A DNA stretch of 64,000 bases from Iodobacter arcticus (lineage in GTDB: Bacteria; Pseudomonadota; Gammaproteobacteria; Burkholderiales; Chitinibacteraceae), in assembly GCF_042664895.1 (NCBI RefSeq), contig NZ_JBHTBQ010000009.1, forward strand, positions 62,001 through 126,000, written 5' to 3'. The translations under genes and the position numbers were made by a program. The notes under the pieces were generated by a model. The model ran no database searches and was not told where the DNA came from. It worked only from the letters and a program-made list of their open reading frames with translations. Position 1 is the stretch's first letter; each line of letters begins with the position of its first letter. Positions 35,410-44,891 of this stretch are shown piece by piece.

Positions 35410-36393
35410 ATGAACTCAGCATCATTGCAAAGTCGTTTTGAGGTTATTGAAAACAATAAGTCAATGCAAAAATTCGGTGAAACTTTCATTGAGGCATTAT
35501 CCAAGCATCTAGGAGGTTTGAAAATACCAGGCAGGGCTATCCTCGAAAGCCTCCAGAGGGAGCCTCTTTCCGTACAAGTTGAGCAGGTAGTTGAAATTAA
35601 AAATGCCATGGAAGAGGTGCTGTGCCATTCAGTCACTCAAGAAGCTCAGTCCTGGGCTGAAAACGCATTCAATGCACTTTTGAAAAAAGACAAAGCTGAT
35701 GCCGGTGTTTTGAAGTTCTTTAATGGATGGAATGAAACCCATAAAACAACGAGCTTAGTTTCCGCAAAAATCATCATGCGTCTGTCTGCAGACGCACTAT
35801 CTGTGCCTGCCGAAAACCAAGGGGGCTATCATAAAGTTATGGCTCACATGCATGAGGTTGCGAAAGATGATTTTGGCCTAGGGCATAAGGGACATGATGG
35901 CATGTACAGCTATCTGACAGCGGCCTTTGAGGCGCCAGGCTGGGTAGAGGCCCAATATAAGGTTAATGAATGTAACGAGTTTTCTGAATTCCTCTACAAA
36001 ACAGGCGTGGCGGAATATAAGTCACCTATGAACTCCCTTGAGCACAAACAATCCATTATGGATGCCATGATGGTCTCCATCGCCTCCGAACTTTGGAATG
36101 GAAGAGAATATAACTTCATAGCTCAATACATTGAAGAAAAACTTCTGTCTATAAATCCAATGTTGGCTAGCAACCCTCAGAACTTACGCAATGCAAAAGG
36201 ATACGTTTTGGGCCATGCTGGAGAGGTAGAAAACAAACATGGCTTGCATGCATTAGCCGCTGCACAGGCTTACGGTCGAACGGTCGACCTGACATTTCAA
36301 ATAGATCGACTGAAAGAAATAATGCTTGATTACAACAGCCGCGTTGGAAAAGCTTTTGACTCTTTGCATGCAGCTTTGATGTCGAATAACTAA
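35410..36393 (+). CDS. Probable haem-oxygenase-fold diiron (HDO-like) protein
   Basis: 327 residues, all-helical in appearance, no signal peptide. Two clusters of potential metal ligands stand out: HMHEVAKDDFGLGHKGHDGMY (His146 to Tyr166) and HAGEVENKHGLHAL (His269 to His280). The first resembles the (D/E)-x-G-x-G...H signature of iron-containing redox enzymes such as UndA/BesC/DUF3865 relatives. Those enzymes cleave C-C bonds or N-oxygenate using a diiron centre. An oxidase or oxygenase acting on a small molecule is the best guess; an uncharacterised helical protein is the alternative. AAGGCGA precedes the start. Confidence 0.55.
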   Translation: MNSASLQSRFEVIENNKSMQKFGETFIEALSKHLGGLKIPGRAILESLQREPLSVQVEQVVEIKNAMEEVLCHSVTQEAQSWAENAFNALLKKDKADAGVLKFFNGWNETHKTTSLVSAKIIMRLSADALSVPAENQGGYHKVMAHMHEVAKDDFGLGHKGHDGMYSYLTAAFEAPGWVEAQYKVNECNEFSEFLYKTGVAEYKSPMNSLEHKQSIMDAMMVSIASELWNGREYNFIAQYIEEKLLSINPMLASNPQNLRNAKGYVLGHAGEVENKHGLHALAAAQAYGRTVDLTFQIDRLKEIMLDYNSRVGKAFDSLHAALMSNN

Positions 36394-36555
36394 CCCGTCC
36401 GCAACTTTTATTCTGGAAGCTCCGCATCAAAAGTGAAGGTTGCTCTCTCCGGATGAGACAGTCACCATCGTGCCAAGGGAAACCTCGATGGATACCGCAC
36501 TAAATTGACTGCAGAATTCAGGGCATCACAGACCTCATATCGAAAGGAAATCATA

Positions 36556-36606
36556 ATGCTCAGTCAAAAACTCAAATCCGTACCGGATATTTTATATGGA
36601 TTTTGA
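36556..36606 (+). CDS. Possible 16-residue leader peptide overlapping the TauE/SafE start
   Basis: MLSQKLKSVPDILYGF follows an excellent ribosome site (AAAGGAAATCATA) and stops at 36604-36606, eleven bases into the next gene, whose own ribosome site is weak. This is the layout of a translational-coupling leader. It could equally be the remnant of a lost gene. Upstream to 36394 no gene is visible. Confidence 0.35.
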   Translation: MLSQKLKSVPDILYGF

Positions 36607-37363
36607 AAGTACTTTAGCTGCATTGGGTTTTTTTGCTTTCTGTGGTGGGCTGATTGATGCAGCTGTTGGCGGCGGGGGGCTTGTACAGGTGCCGGCACTC
36701 TTACACGCTCTGCCCCAACACAGTTTGGCAACGGTTTTTGGAACTAATAAGTTAGCTGTATTAGCAGGTAACTTTTCTTCAATATTCACTTATCTAAAAA
36801 GAATAAAAATCATATGGAAGCTCATGCTTCCAACGATGTTTTCAGCATTTATATTCGCTTTCCTTGGAGCTCTCTCTGTTTCCTTAATTCCCAAACGACT
36901 TATGGAATATGTTGTTTTTGTAATTTTGATCGTCATGGCTAGCTATACATTTATTAAAAAAGATTTGGGACGATTTAGTACTAACATACGCTGCGGAAAA
37001 AAAGAGATTTTTCTGGGGGTGTTTTTTGGAGGTTTAATTGGTTTCTATGATGGGGTATTTGGGCCAGGCAGTGGTAGCTTACTACTTTTTATTTTTGTCA
37101 GATTTTTTGGATTCGACTTCCTGAACGCTTCAGCTTCAGCAAAGCTGGTTAACTTAGGAACATTTAGCGCCGCGCTGTTGTTTTTTATCCCATCCGGCAA
37201 TGTTTTATGGGAAATAGGTGGTGTGGTTGCTATATGCAATATCGCGGGCTCTCTCACGGGTGTTTTTTTGGCCTTACGCTATGGAAGTGGTTTTATTCGA
37301 ATATTCTTTTTAATTTTACTTTTGTTCCTTATAGGTAGGATGGGGATGTCGATATTCTTATAG
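36596..37363 (+). CDS. TauE/SafE-family (sulfite/sulfonate exporter type) membrane protein
   Basis: 255 residues with about eight membrane segments in two related halves. Each half starts with the family motif: GGLIDAAVGGGGLVQVPALL with FGTNKLA, and GFYDGVFGPGSGSLLLF with ASAKLVNL. The family exports or takes up sulfite, sulfoacetate or other organic anions. Located 202 bases after the HDO-like gene on the same strand, it is a plausible exporter for the product of that enzyme. Its start overlaps a short leader frame. Confidence 0.87.
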   Translation: MDFESTLAALGFFAFCGGLIDAAVGGGGLVQVPALLHALPQHSLATVFGTNKLAVLAGNFSSIFTYLKRIKIIWKLMLPTMFSAFIFAFLGALSVSLIPKRLMEYVVFVILIVMASYTFIKKDLGRFSTNIRCGKKEIFLGVFFGGLIGFYDGVFGPGSGSLLLFIFVRFFGFDFLNASASAKLVNLGTFSAALLFFIPSGNVLWEIGGVVAICNIAGSLTGVFLALRYGSGFIRIFFLILLLFLIGRMGMSIFL

Positions 37364-37556
37364 CTCATAGCTGCTGTATCAATCAATTTATCCTCTCCGG
37401 CCCGATTTAGAAAACAATAGGTACACACTCCACTGATCAAGCACGATACCGCCTAATTTAATTACGCGACTTATATAGTCTGTTTAAATGGTGGATTCAA
37501 AAATAAATTAGCATGAAATACCGCCGCATTCCGAGTGTAATGCGGCGGTAATCATT

Positions 37557-39569
37557 TTAAGTATGCCCAGGTGCAGAATTCAGCAGATGCGTATCTTGAT
37601 TTTGCACCAAGCTTAAATAACGCTCGTATTGCTTGAGCACATCGGCAATCAGCTCTTGCTGGATCAGATATTGCACATCGTAGCCTTGGCGGCCGTCTTC
37701 AAAGAAGGTGATGGGCACATAGTGATGCGGCCTGCTCGACATCGGTAACGATGCGTCACGTAGGGCAAAAGTAGCCACTGGCTGTTTTAAAGGTCGCACA
37801 CCGTAAACAAAGTCACGCAGATTCGCTTGGGGAACAATCAAGGAAACCGCGCCATCGTCCCCGTGTAATACCGAGGCACTCAGACCTTGCTTTTGTAGCT
37901 CGGTGGCGACTTCATTCAGCGCAGGCTCAACACTTTTGGTGATGAATTTTTCGACATCACTCAGGCGGGGCTCATGCAGAATTTGTGCAAGGCGGGTTCG
38001 CCAGTGTTGGCCTGTCCAGAAGGTGGTGCCAGGTGAGAATTTCTGCGAGAAGTGCTGCCTATCTGCCGCTAAGCCTTTACACAGGCTAAAACAGAGTAGC
38101 AGCATAATCACCGTGAACGGCAGGGCGGCAATCAAGGTGACGGCTTGCAGTGCTTTTAAACCACCGGTAGTCAGTAAAATCGCAGCAGTTACACCGAGTA
38201 GGCCAGCCCAAAACAGGCTTTGCCAAGCAGGCGATTTTTCTGCGCCACGGGTGGCGATGGTGTTAAGCACAAAAGAGCCCGAATCGGCCGAGGTGACAAA
38301 AAACACGGCAATCAGCAGGATGGTGATTGATGAAGTGACTTTTACCAGTGGCAGGTATTCAAAGAATTTGAATAGCAGCGCATCCACATTGCCCGCGGTT
38401 TGCGATAGCGCACCGGCAGCGGTATGCATATCCAGCCAGATGGCGGTATTGCCAAAAATCGTCATCCATATCAAGTTAAACAGCGCAGGAATCAGCATCA
38501 CGCCGATGATGAATTCACGTAAGGTACGGCCACGGGAAATTCGCGCAATAAACATCCCTACGAAGGGCGACCAAGAAATCCACCATGCCCAGTAAAGCAG
38601 CGTCCAGCCACTAAACCAGCCTTCTTTTTGTGTAGGCTCGTAGGTATAAGAGCGGAAAGTTAGCTCGACGAGGCTAGAGAAATAATGGCCGATATTGTCG
38701 CCAAATGCGCCAAGTAAAAACAGCGTTGGCCCGGCAAATAGCACAAATAGCATCAGAATAATGGCGAGGCTTAAATTAAGCTCGCTCAGGCGGCGCACGC
38801 CTTTATCCAAGCCCGATGCAGCCGACCAGCCCGCAAGGCCAATCACCACAGCAATCAGGCCGTACTGAAATTGCAGATTAGAAGTATCCCAGCCGGTAAG
38901 CGAATGCAGACCGGCGCTGATTTGCAAAATGCCATAGCCCAGCGTGGTGGCAATCCCGAAAATAGTGCCGCAAAGCGCAAATACATCGACGGCATGGCCG
39001 ATTGGGCCATTAATTTTGTCGCGTAAAATTGGGTAGAGGCCGGAGCGAATGGTCAGCGGCAGATTGTAGCGAAAGCCAAAGTAGGCCAGCACAAGGCCAA
39101 CAAGGCAGTAAATCGCCCACGCATGAAAGCCCCAGTGAAAAAACGTCATGGTCATGGCTTCACGGGCGGCAGCCATGGTGCTGCCTTGGGCCAGTGGCGG
39201 CGATAAATAATGCTGCATCGGCTCGCCCACGCCGAAATACATCAAACCAATACCCATGCCAGCGGCAAATAGCATGGCCACCCAAGAGGTAAAGTTGTAT
39301 TCGGGTTTGGCATCGTCCGGCCCTAGGCGAATATTGCCGTAAGGGCTGCAAGCGATGGCGACGAGGGTGATGACAAAAACAGCCACAGAAAGAATATAAA
39401 ACCAGCTGAAGTTTTGCGTGATCCAAACTTGCCCATGCGAGAAAAGTTGTTCAGCGGCCTGTGGGTTAAGTGTGCAAATGGCGAGCAAAATGCCAATTAA
39501 AATCATGCTGGGTAAAAACACTGGCATGCTTAAGGTGTGATGAAAGCGGGGTTGGGGACTTGTATTCAT
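37557..39569 (-). CDS. BCCT-family betaine/choline/carnitine transporter
   Basis: 670 residues. The ATG at 39569 has AAGGAG seven bases upstream, so it is preferred over one seven codons earlier. About 12 membrane segments; the substrate region GMGIGLMYFGVGEPMQHY and the WWISWSPFVGMFIARISRG signature identify the family. The C-terminal ~150 residues after the last helix are cytoplasmic, as in long BetT-type proteins where they sense osmolality. Single gene; likely takes up choline or glycine betaine as an osmoprotectant. Confidence 0.92.
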   Translation of the reverse strand: MNTSPQPRFHHTLSMPVFLPSMILIGILLAICTLNPQAAEQLFSHGQVWITQNFSWFYILSVAVFVITLVAIACSPYGNIRLGPDDAKPEYNFTSWVAMLFAAGMGIGLMYFGVGEPMQHYLSPPLAQGSTMAAAREAMTMTFFHWGFHAWAIYCLVGLVLAYFGFRYNLPLTIRSGLYPILRDKINGPIGHAVDVFALCGTIFGIATTLGYGILQISAGLHSLTGWDTSNLQFQYGLIAVVIGLAGWSAASGLDKGVRRLSELNLSLAIILMLFVLFAGPTLFLLGAFGDNIGHYFSSLVELTFRSYTYEPTQKEGWFSGWTLLYWAWWISWSPFVGMFIARISRGRTLREFIIGVMLIPALFNLIWMTIFGNTAIWLDMHTAAGALSQTAGNVDALLFKFFEYLPLVKVTSSITILLIAVFFVTSADSGSFVLNTIATRGAEKSPAWQSLFWAGLLGVTAAILLTTGGLKALQAVTLIAALPFTVIMLLLCFSLCKGLAADRQHFSQKFSPGTTFWTGQHWRTRLAQILHEPRLSDVEKFITKSVEPALNEVATELQKQGLSASVLHGDDGAVSLIVPQANLRDFVYGVRPLKQPVATFALRDASLPMSSRPHHYVPITFFEDGRQGYDVQYLIQQELIADVLKQYERYLSLVQNQDTHLLNSAPGHT

Positions 39570-39761
39570 GAATCTCCTTGTAGTGGCCAAAAAACGAGGC
39601 CGTTTGGGGATAAAAAGCAGAATTCAGTTTTATGCTTATGTATTTTAAGACTATTTGCATAGAAACGCGACAGGCACTCTAGCAATTATTTCTGGGTTTG
39701 TAATGTTGAATAGTACAAAGGCGTGACAAAATCACATTTAAATCTTTAAGCGTAAAAAGGC

Positions 39762-41276
39762 TTACTGGCGGCTGAATGTGCTGCAGCTTTGCGCACATTG
39801 CACCTGATTTCTGCCTGCCGCCTTGGCTGCATACATGGCTTGATCTGCGCGGTTTAAGAGATGATCAAGGCTGCTGTCATGGTCTTCCAGCATCGCAACG
39901 CCAATGCTAATTGTGATACGGATGGTGTGTTCTTCATAGGAGACGATTGCTTGTGAGGCTACGGCCATACGCAATTTATTGCCTGCCAGAATGGCCTCTG
40001 CCTGTGTGGTACCGGGCAAAAGTAATACGAATTCTTCGCCGCCCCAGCGGGCAAAGCTATCGGACGCGCGTAGCTCGGCGTTGCATACCCGGCACAATTC
40101 TTTGAGGGTAAGGTCGCCCACCAGATGCCCGTATTGATCATTTACATTTTTAAAGTGATCGATATCAATCAGCAAAATAGACAGCGGTTGTTGATAGCGG
40201 CGGGCATAAGTCATGGCGTCTTCACAGCGATGTTGCCACTCCCGCCGGTTGGCTACACCGGTTAGCTCATCCGTGGTGGCTAATTCTTCTAGGCGGGTAT
40301 TGGCTGCAGCTAAAGCTTTGGTTCTGAGTGCGACTTCGGCTTCGAGCTGTTGGCGGCTATGGCTGAGCAGCTCTTGTAATAAGGCTAAGTAATGTAGCGT
40401 TAAGCCAATGGAGAAAAGAAATAACTGCAAATTAAGAAATGAAAGAATAGGGCTGGGGTTTACAAAGGGGCCGGCATGCTGGGCGGTGCCGATCACTGAA
40501 AGTGTAAAAACAATAAACAGGGCTAAGGAGGTGCCTGCTAATCTGAAGCGAATCGCAATTAAAAGTAAAATAGGCAAGATGAGCATCAGTATATAGCTGT
40601 AAAAAAGAAAGCCGAGCGCAACAATCAGGGTAAGAATAGTTAAATAAGGAACCGCTGCCCGATAGTTATTTTTTAATGCCCCGGATTTCCAACTTACATA
40701 AATAGGTACGATGATAAAAAGCCCTGCCGTGTCGCCAATAATCAACACCAGCATTTGTTGCAGATTACTTAATAAATCCTGATAAACGATCATATTGCTC
40801 AGTGTCAGTACGCCATGCAGGAGCACCATGCTGAATAAGGCGGGAATAAAGCAAATTTTCAGCCAGAAATGGGGCAGATCGGTGGGCTTTTGTAAGGGGG
40901 GGCGGTGAGTGGTTTCAACAAAGTGATGCCATGCTTTGGCCGCCATCCATGATTGCCAGGCATCAATGGCGGCAGGTAGTATGCCTAGAATAAGTGCCGC
41001 AGCCAGCGGTTGTTTGGCATCGAGGGTGTTGAGGGACGCGTAATAGGTGGGGGTATTGAGGATAAAGCTGGCGGCAAAAATCAGCGGAAGTGCAAGGGGG
41101 CCAAGCTCTAGTAAAATCACTAAGCCGCAGCCAGCAGCAAGCCAGATAATGGCGATATTGCCTGGTGGTAGGTGGGCAAATTGAATACTGATCAAGCCAA
41201 TGCCTACATAGGCTATGAGCAGGAATAAGGCGGTTAAAGCCTTAATGGATGTCAGAAATGTAAGAGCGTGCTTCAT
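39762..41276 (-). CDS. Diguanylate cyclase with MASE1 membrane sensor
   Basis: 504 residues. The N-terminal ~300 residues hold eight or more membrane helices of the MASE1 type; a short coiled linker (SRQQLEAEVALRTKALAAAN) leads to the GGDEF domain. The active site reads GGEEF (RWGGEEFVLLLPG), which supports cyclic di-GMP synthesis. An RxxD inhibitory site (RASD) lies five residues before it. There is no EAL domain. Transcribed alone; the GGDEF output could influence adhesion and pili. Confidence 0.9.
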   Translation of the reverse strand: MKHALTFLTSIKALTALFLLIAYVGIGLISIQFAHLPPGNIAIIWLAAGCGLVILLELGPLALPLIFAASFILNTPTYYASLNTLDAKQPLAAALILGILPAAIDAWQSWMAAKAWHHFVETTHRPPLQKPTDLPHFWLKICFIPALFSMVLLHGVLTLSNMIVYQDLLSNLQQMLVLIIGDTAGLFIIVPIYVSWKSGALKNNYRAAVPYLTILTLIVALGFLFYSYILMLILPILLLIAIRFRLAGTSLALFIVFTLSVIGTAQHAGPFVNPSPILSFLNLQLFLFSIGLTLHYLALLQELLSHSRQQLEAEVALRTKALAAANTRLEELATTDELTGVANRREWQHRCEDAMTYARRYQQPLSILLIDIDHFKNVNDQYGHLVGDLTLKELCRVCNAELRASDSFARWGGEEFVLLLPGTTQAEAILAGNKLRMAVASQAIVSYEEHTIRITISIGVAMLEDHDSSLDHLLNRADQAMYAAKAAGRNQVQCAQSCSTFSRQ

Positions 41277-41638
41277 TACATTTTTTCACTGATTCGATCG
41301 TTAAGCTTATCTTATAATTTTCACAATTGTTAATTATTTGAATCGAGAAAGAAATTTTTTTTAAGACGGAGTAATTGGATTGCCCGCCTGATGGTGTTGC
41401 GCTTTCTTTATAAGTGATTAATCGCTTGTGGTGAATCGTTTAAATGGCCACATTGGGTGTTTATCAAAAATTAGAAGTAAGCCGCAATAAAAATTGATTA
41501 TGCTTCTTTTGCCTGAGTGCGGCCTCAAAGTAAATTAAAGGGGGTGGGCGCTTGTGCCTCTGGATATCCGAGGGGCTTAGATAGAATAAGGGCGTTCCGA
41601 AGAACGCCCTTATTCATTAGTGGATGGTGGGCTCTGCT
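41277..41638. other. Noncoding gap between the diguanylate cyclase and clpB
   Basis: 362 bases without a gene. It contains the cyclase's upstream region on the right side of that gene, a small palindrome (CCTCTGGATATCCGAGGGG at about 41555-41573) and the clpB terminator at 41584-41615. Confidence 0.55.
41584..41615 (-). terminator. Terminator-like hairpin downstream of clpB
   Basis: A perfect 14-bp stem (GAATAAGGGCGTTC and its complement). The minus-strand loop is TTCG closed by C-G, an extra-stable tetraloop. Only a short T-rich end (TTATTCT) follows. It is almost symmetrical, so it may stop transcription in both directions. Confidence 0.8.
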
Positions 41639-44221
41639 TTACTGAGATTGCTTAAAGCAAAGAACATCATTTTCGGCATCGATGGTGAGCAGATGGCCTG
41701 CACTGATTTTTCCTTCCAGAATGGCCCGCGATAACGGGTTTTCAATTTCGGTTTGTACTGCGCGTTTTAAAGGCCTTGCGCCATAAACCGGATCAAACCC
41801 TGCTGCGGCTACAATATCAAGCGCAGCATCGGTCACGCTCATTTCGATTTCCATATGCGCTAAACGGTTTTGTAAGCGATTAAGCTGAATGCGTGCAATA
41901 TTTCTGATGGCCGCCTGATCGAGTGAATGGAACACCACCATTTCATCAATCCGGTTGACAAACTCGGGGCGGAAATGGCCTTGCACTTCGGCGAGCACGG
42001 CCATTTTGATGAGCTGATAATCCATGCTGGCCATCGCTTGAATTTGTGCGCTGCCTAAATTACTGGTCATCACGATAACCGTATTTCTAAAGTCCACCGT
42101 GCGCCCTTGCCCGTCGGTTAGGCGGCCGTCGTCCAGCACCTGCAGCAGGATATTAAACACATCGGGGTGCGCTTTTTCGACTTCGTCGAGCAGGATGACG
42201 CTATAGGGTTTGCGGCGAACGGCCTCGGTTAAGTAGCCGCCTTCTTCATAGCCCACATAGCCCGGAGGCGCGCCAACCAATCTGGACACGCTGTGTTTTT
42301 CCATAAATTCGCTCATATCGAGGCGAATTAAATGGTCGGGCGAGTCAAATAAAAACTCCGCCAGTGCTTTAGTCAGCTCGGTTTTCCCTACGCCGGTTGG
42401 GCCAAGAAATAAGAAGCTGCCGTAAGGGCGATTAGGGTCTGAAAGGCCTGCGCGGGAGCGGCGGATGGCGTCGGAGACCAAACGCACAGCCTCGGCTTGC
42501 CCAACTACTTTTTGATGTAGGGCGCTTTCCATGGCGAGCAGTTTTTCGCGTTCGCCTTGCAACATGCGGCTGACAGGGATGCCCGTTGCGCGGCTGACTA
42601 CTTCGGCAATTTCTTCTGCGCCGACTTGGGTGCGTAGCAATTTGAGCTTGCCACCGGTGGCCTCGGACGCTTCGGCGGCTTTGAGCTTGGCTTCTAGCTG
42701 CGGCAATTGGCCGTATTGCAGCTCGCTGGCTTTGTCCCACTCGCCACGACGCTGGGCAGCGTCCATGGCGGTTTTAACGCGCTCAATTTCTTCCCGAATC
42801 GCTTGGCTGCCGAGTACGCTGGCTTTTTCTGCTTTCCAGATTTCTTCTAAGTCTGAGTATTCTTTCTCTAGCCGTGCGCTTTCCTCTTCTATCAGGGAAA
42901 GGCGCTTTTTAGAGGCATCATCTTTCTCGCGTTTTACTGCTTCGCGTTCGATTTTGAGCTGAATAATGCGTCGATCCAGCTTGTCCATCACTTCGGGCTT
43001 GGAATCGATTTCCATTTTGATACGGGCAGCGGCTTCGTCGATCAGATCAATTGCTTTGTCGGGTAAAAAGCGATCGGTGATATAGCGATGGCTTAGCTCG
43101 GCGGCGGCCACAATCGCAGGGTCGGTGATTTCTACCCCGTGATGGATTTCGTATTTTTCTTGTAAGCCGCGCAGGATGGCGATGGTGGCCTCCACGCTAG
43201 GCTCGTTCACCAGTACTTTTTGGAAGCGGCGTTCTAGTGCAGGGTCTTTTTCAACGTATTTGCGGTATTCATCCAGCGTGGTGGCGCCGATGCAATGCAA
43301 TTCGCCCCGTGCCAGCGCGGGTTTGAGCATATTGCCCGCATCCATTGAGCCTTCGGTTTTGCCCGCGCCCACCAGCGTATGCAGTTCGTCGATAAAGATA
43401 ATGGTATTGCCTTCGTCTTTGGCCAGCTCATTGAGCACGGCTTTCAGGCGCTCTTCAAATTCGCCACGGTATTTGGTGCCTGCCAGCAATGACGCCAGAT
43501 CGAGCACTAAGACGCGCTTAGATTTGAGCGATTCAGGCACTTCACCATTCACAATCCGCTGGGCGAGGCCTTCTACAATCGCGGTTTTACCCACGCCCGG
43601 TTCGCCAATCAATACCGGATTATTTTTGGTGCGGCGTTGCAAAACTTGCATGGCGCGGCGGATTTCATCATCGCGGCCAATCACTGGGTCTAGCTTGCCC
43701 GCCTTGGCGCGCTCAGTCAGATCCATGCAATATTTATCTAGCGCTTCACGGCGTTGATCTGCTTCCGAGCTGTCTACACTTTGCCCGCCACGCACGGCAT
43801 CAATGGCTGCTGCGACCGCTTCTTTCTTGGCGCCGTTTTCTTTGAGCAAACGGCCTGTTTCGCCTTTATCTGCTGTTAAAGCCAGCAAGAATAAATCGCT
43901 AGAAATAAATTGATCGTTGCGTTTTAGCGCGGCTTTGTCCGTTAGATTAAGTAAGTTACTCAGCTCTTTAGAAACAGTCATTTCGCCATCGCCGCCAGTC
44001 ACTTTAGGTAGGCGTTCAATGGCGGCAGCAAGGGCGGTTTTGAGCGGATTAACATTCACCCCCGCACGGGCTAGCAAGGCGGAAGTGCCGGAATCCACGT
44101 CGGCCAGTAGCGCGGCCAAAACATGCTGGGGCTCAATATAAGGATTGTCGTTGGCATTCGCGCTGCTTTGCGCATCGCCTATGGCTTGCTGAAATTTTGT
44201 GGTCAGTTTATCAAAACGCAT
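41639..44221 (-). CDS. clpB: ATP-dependent disaggregase chaperone ClpB
   Basis: 860 residues. The ATG at 44221 follows GGAGGTG, so the start five codons upstream is rejected. Domains in order: N-domain, first AAA+ module with Walker A GEPGVGKT at 206-213, long coiled middle domain (about 400-520), second AAA+ module with Walker A GPTGVGKT at 607-614 and C-terminal small domain. The middle domain separates ClpB from ClpA/ClpC. Works with DnaK to resolubilise aggregates. A sigma-32-type promoter lies upstream. Confidence 0.97.
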   Translation of the reverse strand: MRFDKLTTKFQQAIGDAQSSANANDNPYIEPQHVLAALLADVDSGTSALLARAGVNVNPLKTALAAAIERLPKVTGGDGEMTVSKELSNLLNLTDKAALKRNDQFISSDLFLLALTADKGETGRLLKENGAKKEAVAAAIDAVRGGQSVDSSEADQRREALDKYCMDLTERAKAGKLDPVIGRDDEIRRAMQVLQRRTKNNPVLIGEPGVGKTAIVEGLAQRIVNGEVPESLKSKRVLVLDLASLLAGTKYRGEFEERLKAVLNELAKDEGNTIIFIDELHTLVGAGKTEGSMDAGNMLKPALARGELHCIGATTLDEYRKYVEKDPALERRFQKVLVNEPSVEATIAILRGLQEKYEIHHGVEITDPAIVAAAELSHRYITDRFLPDKAIDLIDEAAARIKMEIDSKPEVMDKLDRRIIQLKIEREAVKREKDDASKKRLSLIEEESARLEKEYSDLEEIWKAEKASVLGSQAIREEIERVKTAMDAAQRRGEWDKASELQYGQLPQLEAKLKAAEASEATGGKLKLLRTQVGAEEIAEVVSRATGIPVSRMLQGEREKLLAMESALHQKVVGQAEAVRLVSDAIRRSRAGLSDPNRPYGSFLFLGPTGVGKTELTKALAEFLFDSPDHLIRLDMSEFMEKHSVSRLVGAPPGYVGYEEGGYLTEAVRRKPYSVILLDEVEKAHPDVFNILLQVLDDGRLTDGQGRTVDFRNTVIVMTSNLGSAQIQAMASMDYQLIKMAVLAEVQGHFRPEFVNRIDEMVVFHSLDQAAIRNIARIQLNRLQNRLAHMEIEMSVTDAALDIVAAAGFDPVYGARPLKRAVQTEIENPLSRAILEGKISAGHLLTIDAENDVLCFKQSQ

Positions 44222-44254
44222 TCCGCACACCTCCAAGGTTTGTTCTTACGTTAG

Positions 44255-44283
44255 ATATGGGGGCGTGGCAGGGCGAGATCAAG
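44255..44283 (-). promoter_or_regulatory. Sigma-32 heat-shock promoter of clpB
   Basis: On the minus strand CTTGATC (44277-44283) and CCCCATAT (44255-44262) are 14 bases apart, close to the sigma-32 consensus CTTGAAA / CCCCATnT, and 34 bases upstream of the clpB start. Confidence 0.75.
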
Positions 44284-44290
44284 GGTCGAG

Positions 44291-44363
44291 AAAACCCAAA
44301 TCTTAAACCACGGAGGAAAAGGAGTGCACGGAGGGCCACGGAGAAAAACATAGGATTGGGTTT
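44291..44363. repeat. CCACGGAG-family repeat, short copy D
   Basis: Begins AAAACCCAAATCTTAAACCA like the left arm of copy A and contains three CACGGAG words, but the long right arm is reduced to GGATTGGGTTT. It lies just upstream of the clpB heat-shock promoter. Confidence 0.7.
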
Positions 44364-44428
44364 GCCTTTGTTTTCCGCTACGAAGTATCGTCATTTCCGA
44401 GGGCCTTTGGCGGGAATTCAGCGGGGCT

Positions 44429-44462
44429 GCTGGATCCCCGATCAAAGCACTCGGGGATGACG
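44429..44462. repeat. Short hairpin repeat (GGATCCCCG...CGGGGATGACGG)
   Basis: ATCCCC and GGGGAT pair around GATCAAAGCACTC. This sequence type recurs in the intergenic DNA of beta-proteobacteria as far as I recall. It follows the stop of the minus-strand membrane-protein gene and may serve as its terminator. Confidence 0.5.
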
Positions 44463-44468
44463 GTTTTG

Positions 44469-44891
44469 CTATATTAGCCGCCACACTGTTTTTGTGCCTA
44501 TTGCATAAAATAATCCATAGCCTAGGCAAATGAGCGAGCTCCAAATTGCAAAGGAGTTTATTTGCTCAGGCGCAATAAAGTAGGCAGGGATGAAGGCAAG
44601 GCCACGTACCAGATAAATCAGTGAAATAAGAGTCAGACAAATACGCATAAATGGGAAGCGTCGAATGAGGCCCGCGCCCGAAAAAGCATATAGCCCCCAG
44701 ATAAATAAGATTGCTGCAATGCCAGTGGTAATTGCAGCGGGCATTAATGAACCCGCTTCAGCCATAGCGGCCATGTTCTCGCCTGCGCCAAAGAAGCGAT
44801 ACCATTGAGCGCCACCAAAGATGATTGCAATATGGACTAGCCCCGCAATAATGCTTAAAACACCGCCTATTATTAAGCTTTTTTTTTTCAT
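44469..44891 (-). CDS. Small four-helix membrane protein, unknown function
   Basis: 140 residues, four predicted membrane helices (about 5-25, 50-70, 80-100 and 112-132). After the first helix comes a conserved-looking loop, WYRFFGAGENMAAMAE. No catalytic motif. Upstream AAAGATG lies before the ATG. Conserved uncharacterised family as far as I recall. It is transcribed alone, between clpB and the MscS-like channel gene. Confidence 0.7.
   Translation of the reverse strand: MKKKSLIIGGVLSIIAGLVHIAIIFGGAQWYRFFGAGENMAAMAEAGSLMPAAITTGIAAILFIWGLYAFSGAGLIRRFPFMRICLTLISLIYLVRGLAFIPAYFIAPEQINSFAIWSSLICLGYGLFYAIGTKTVWRLI

Noticed and set aside
36394..36555. Possible gene between the HDO-like and exporter genes
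   Set aside because: All frames on the plus strand contain stops within about 30 codons and no family was recognisable.
41599..41615. Rho-independent terminator for a plus-strand gene before clpB
   Set aside because: No plus-strand gene ends there; the stem is better explained as the clpB terminator.
43176..43757. 193-codon plus-strand frame opposite clpB
   Set aside because: Antisense shadow of the first AAA+ module; clpB is certain from its motifs.
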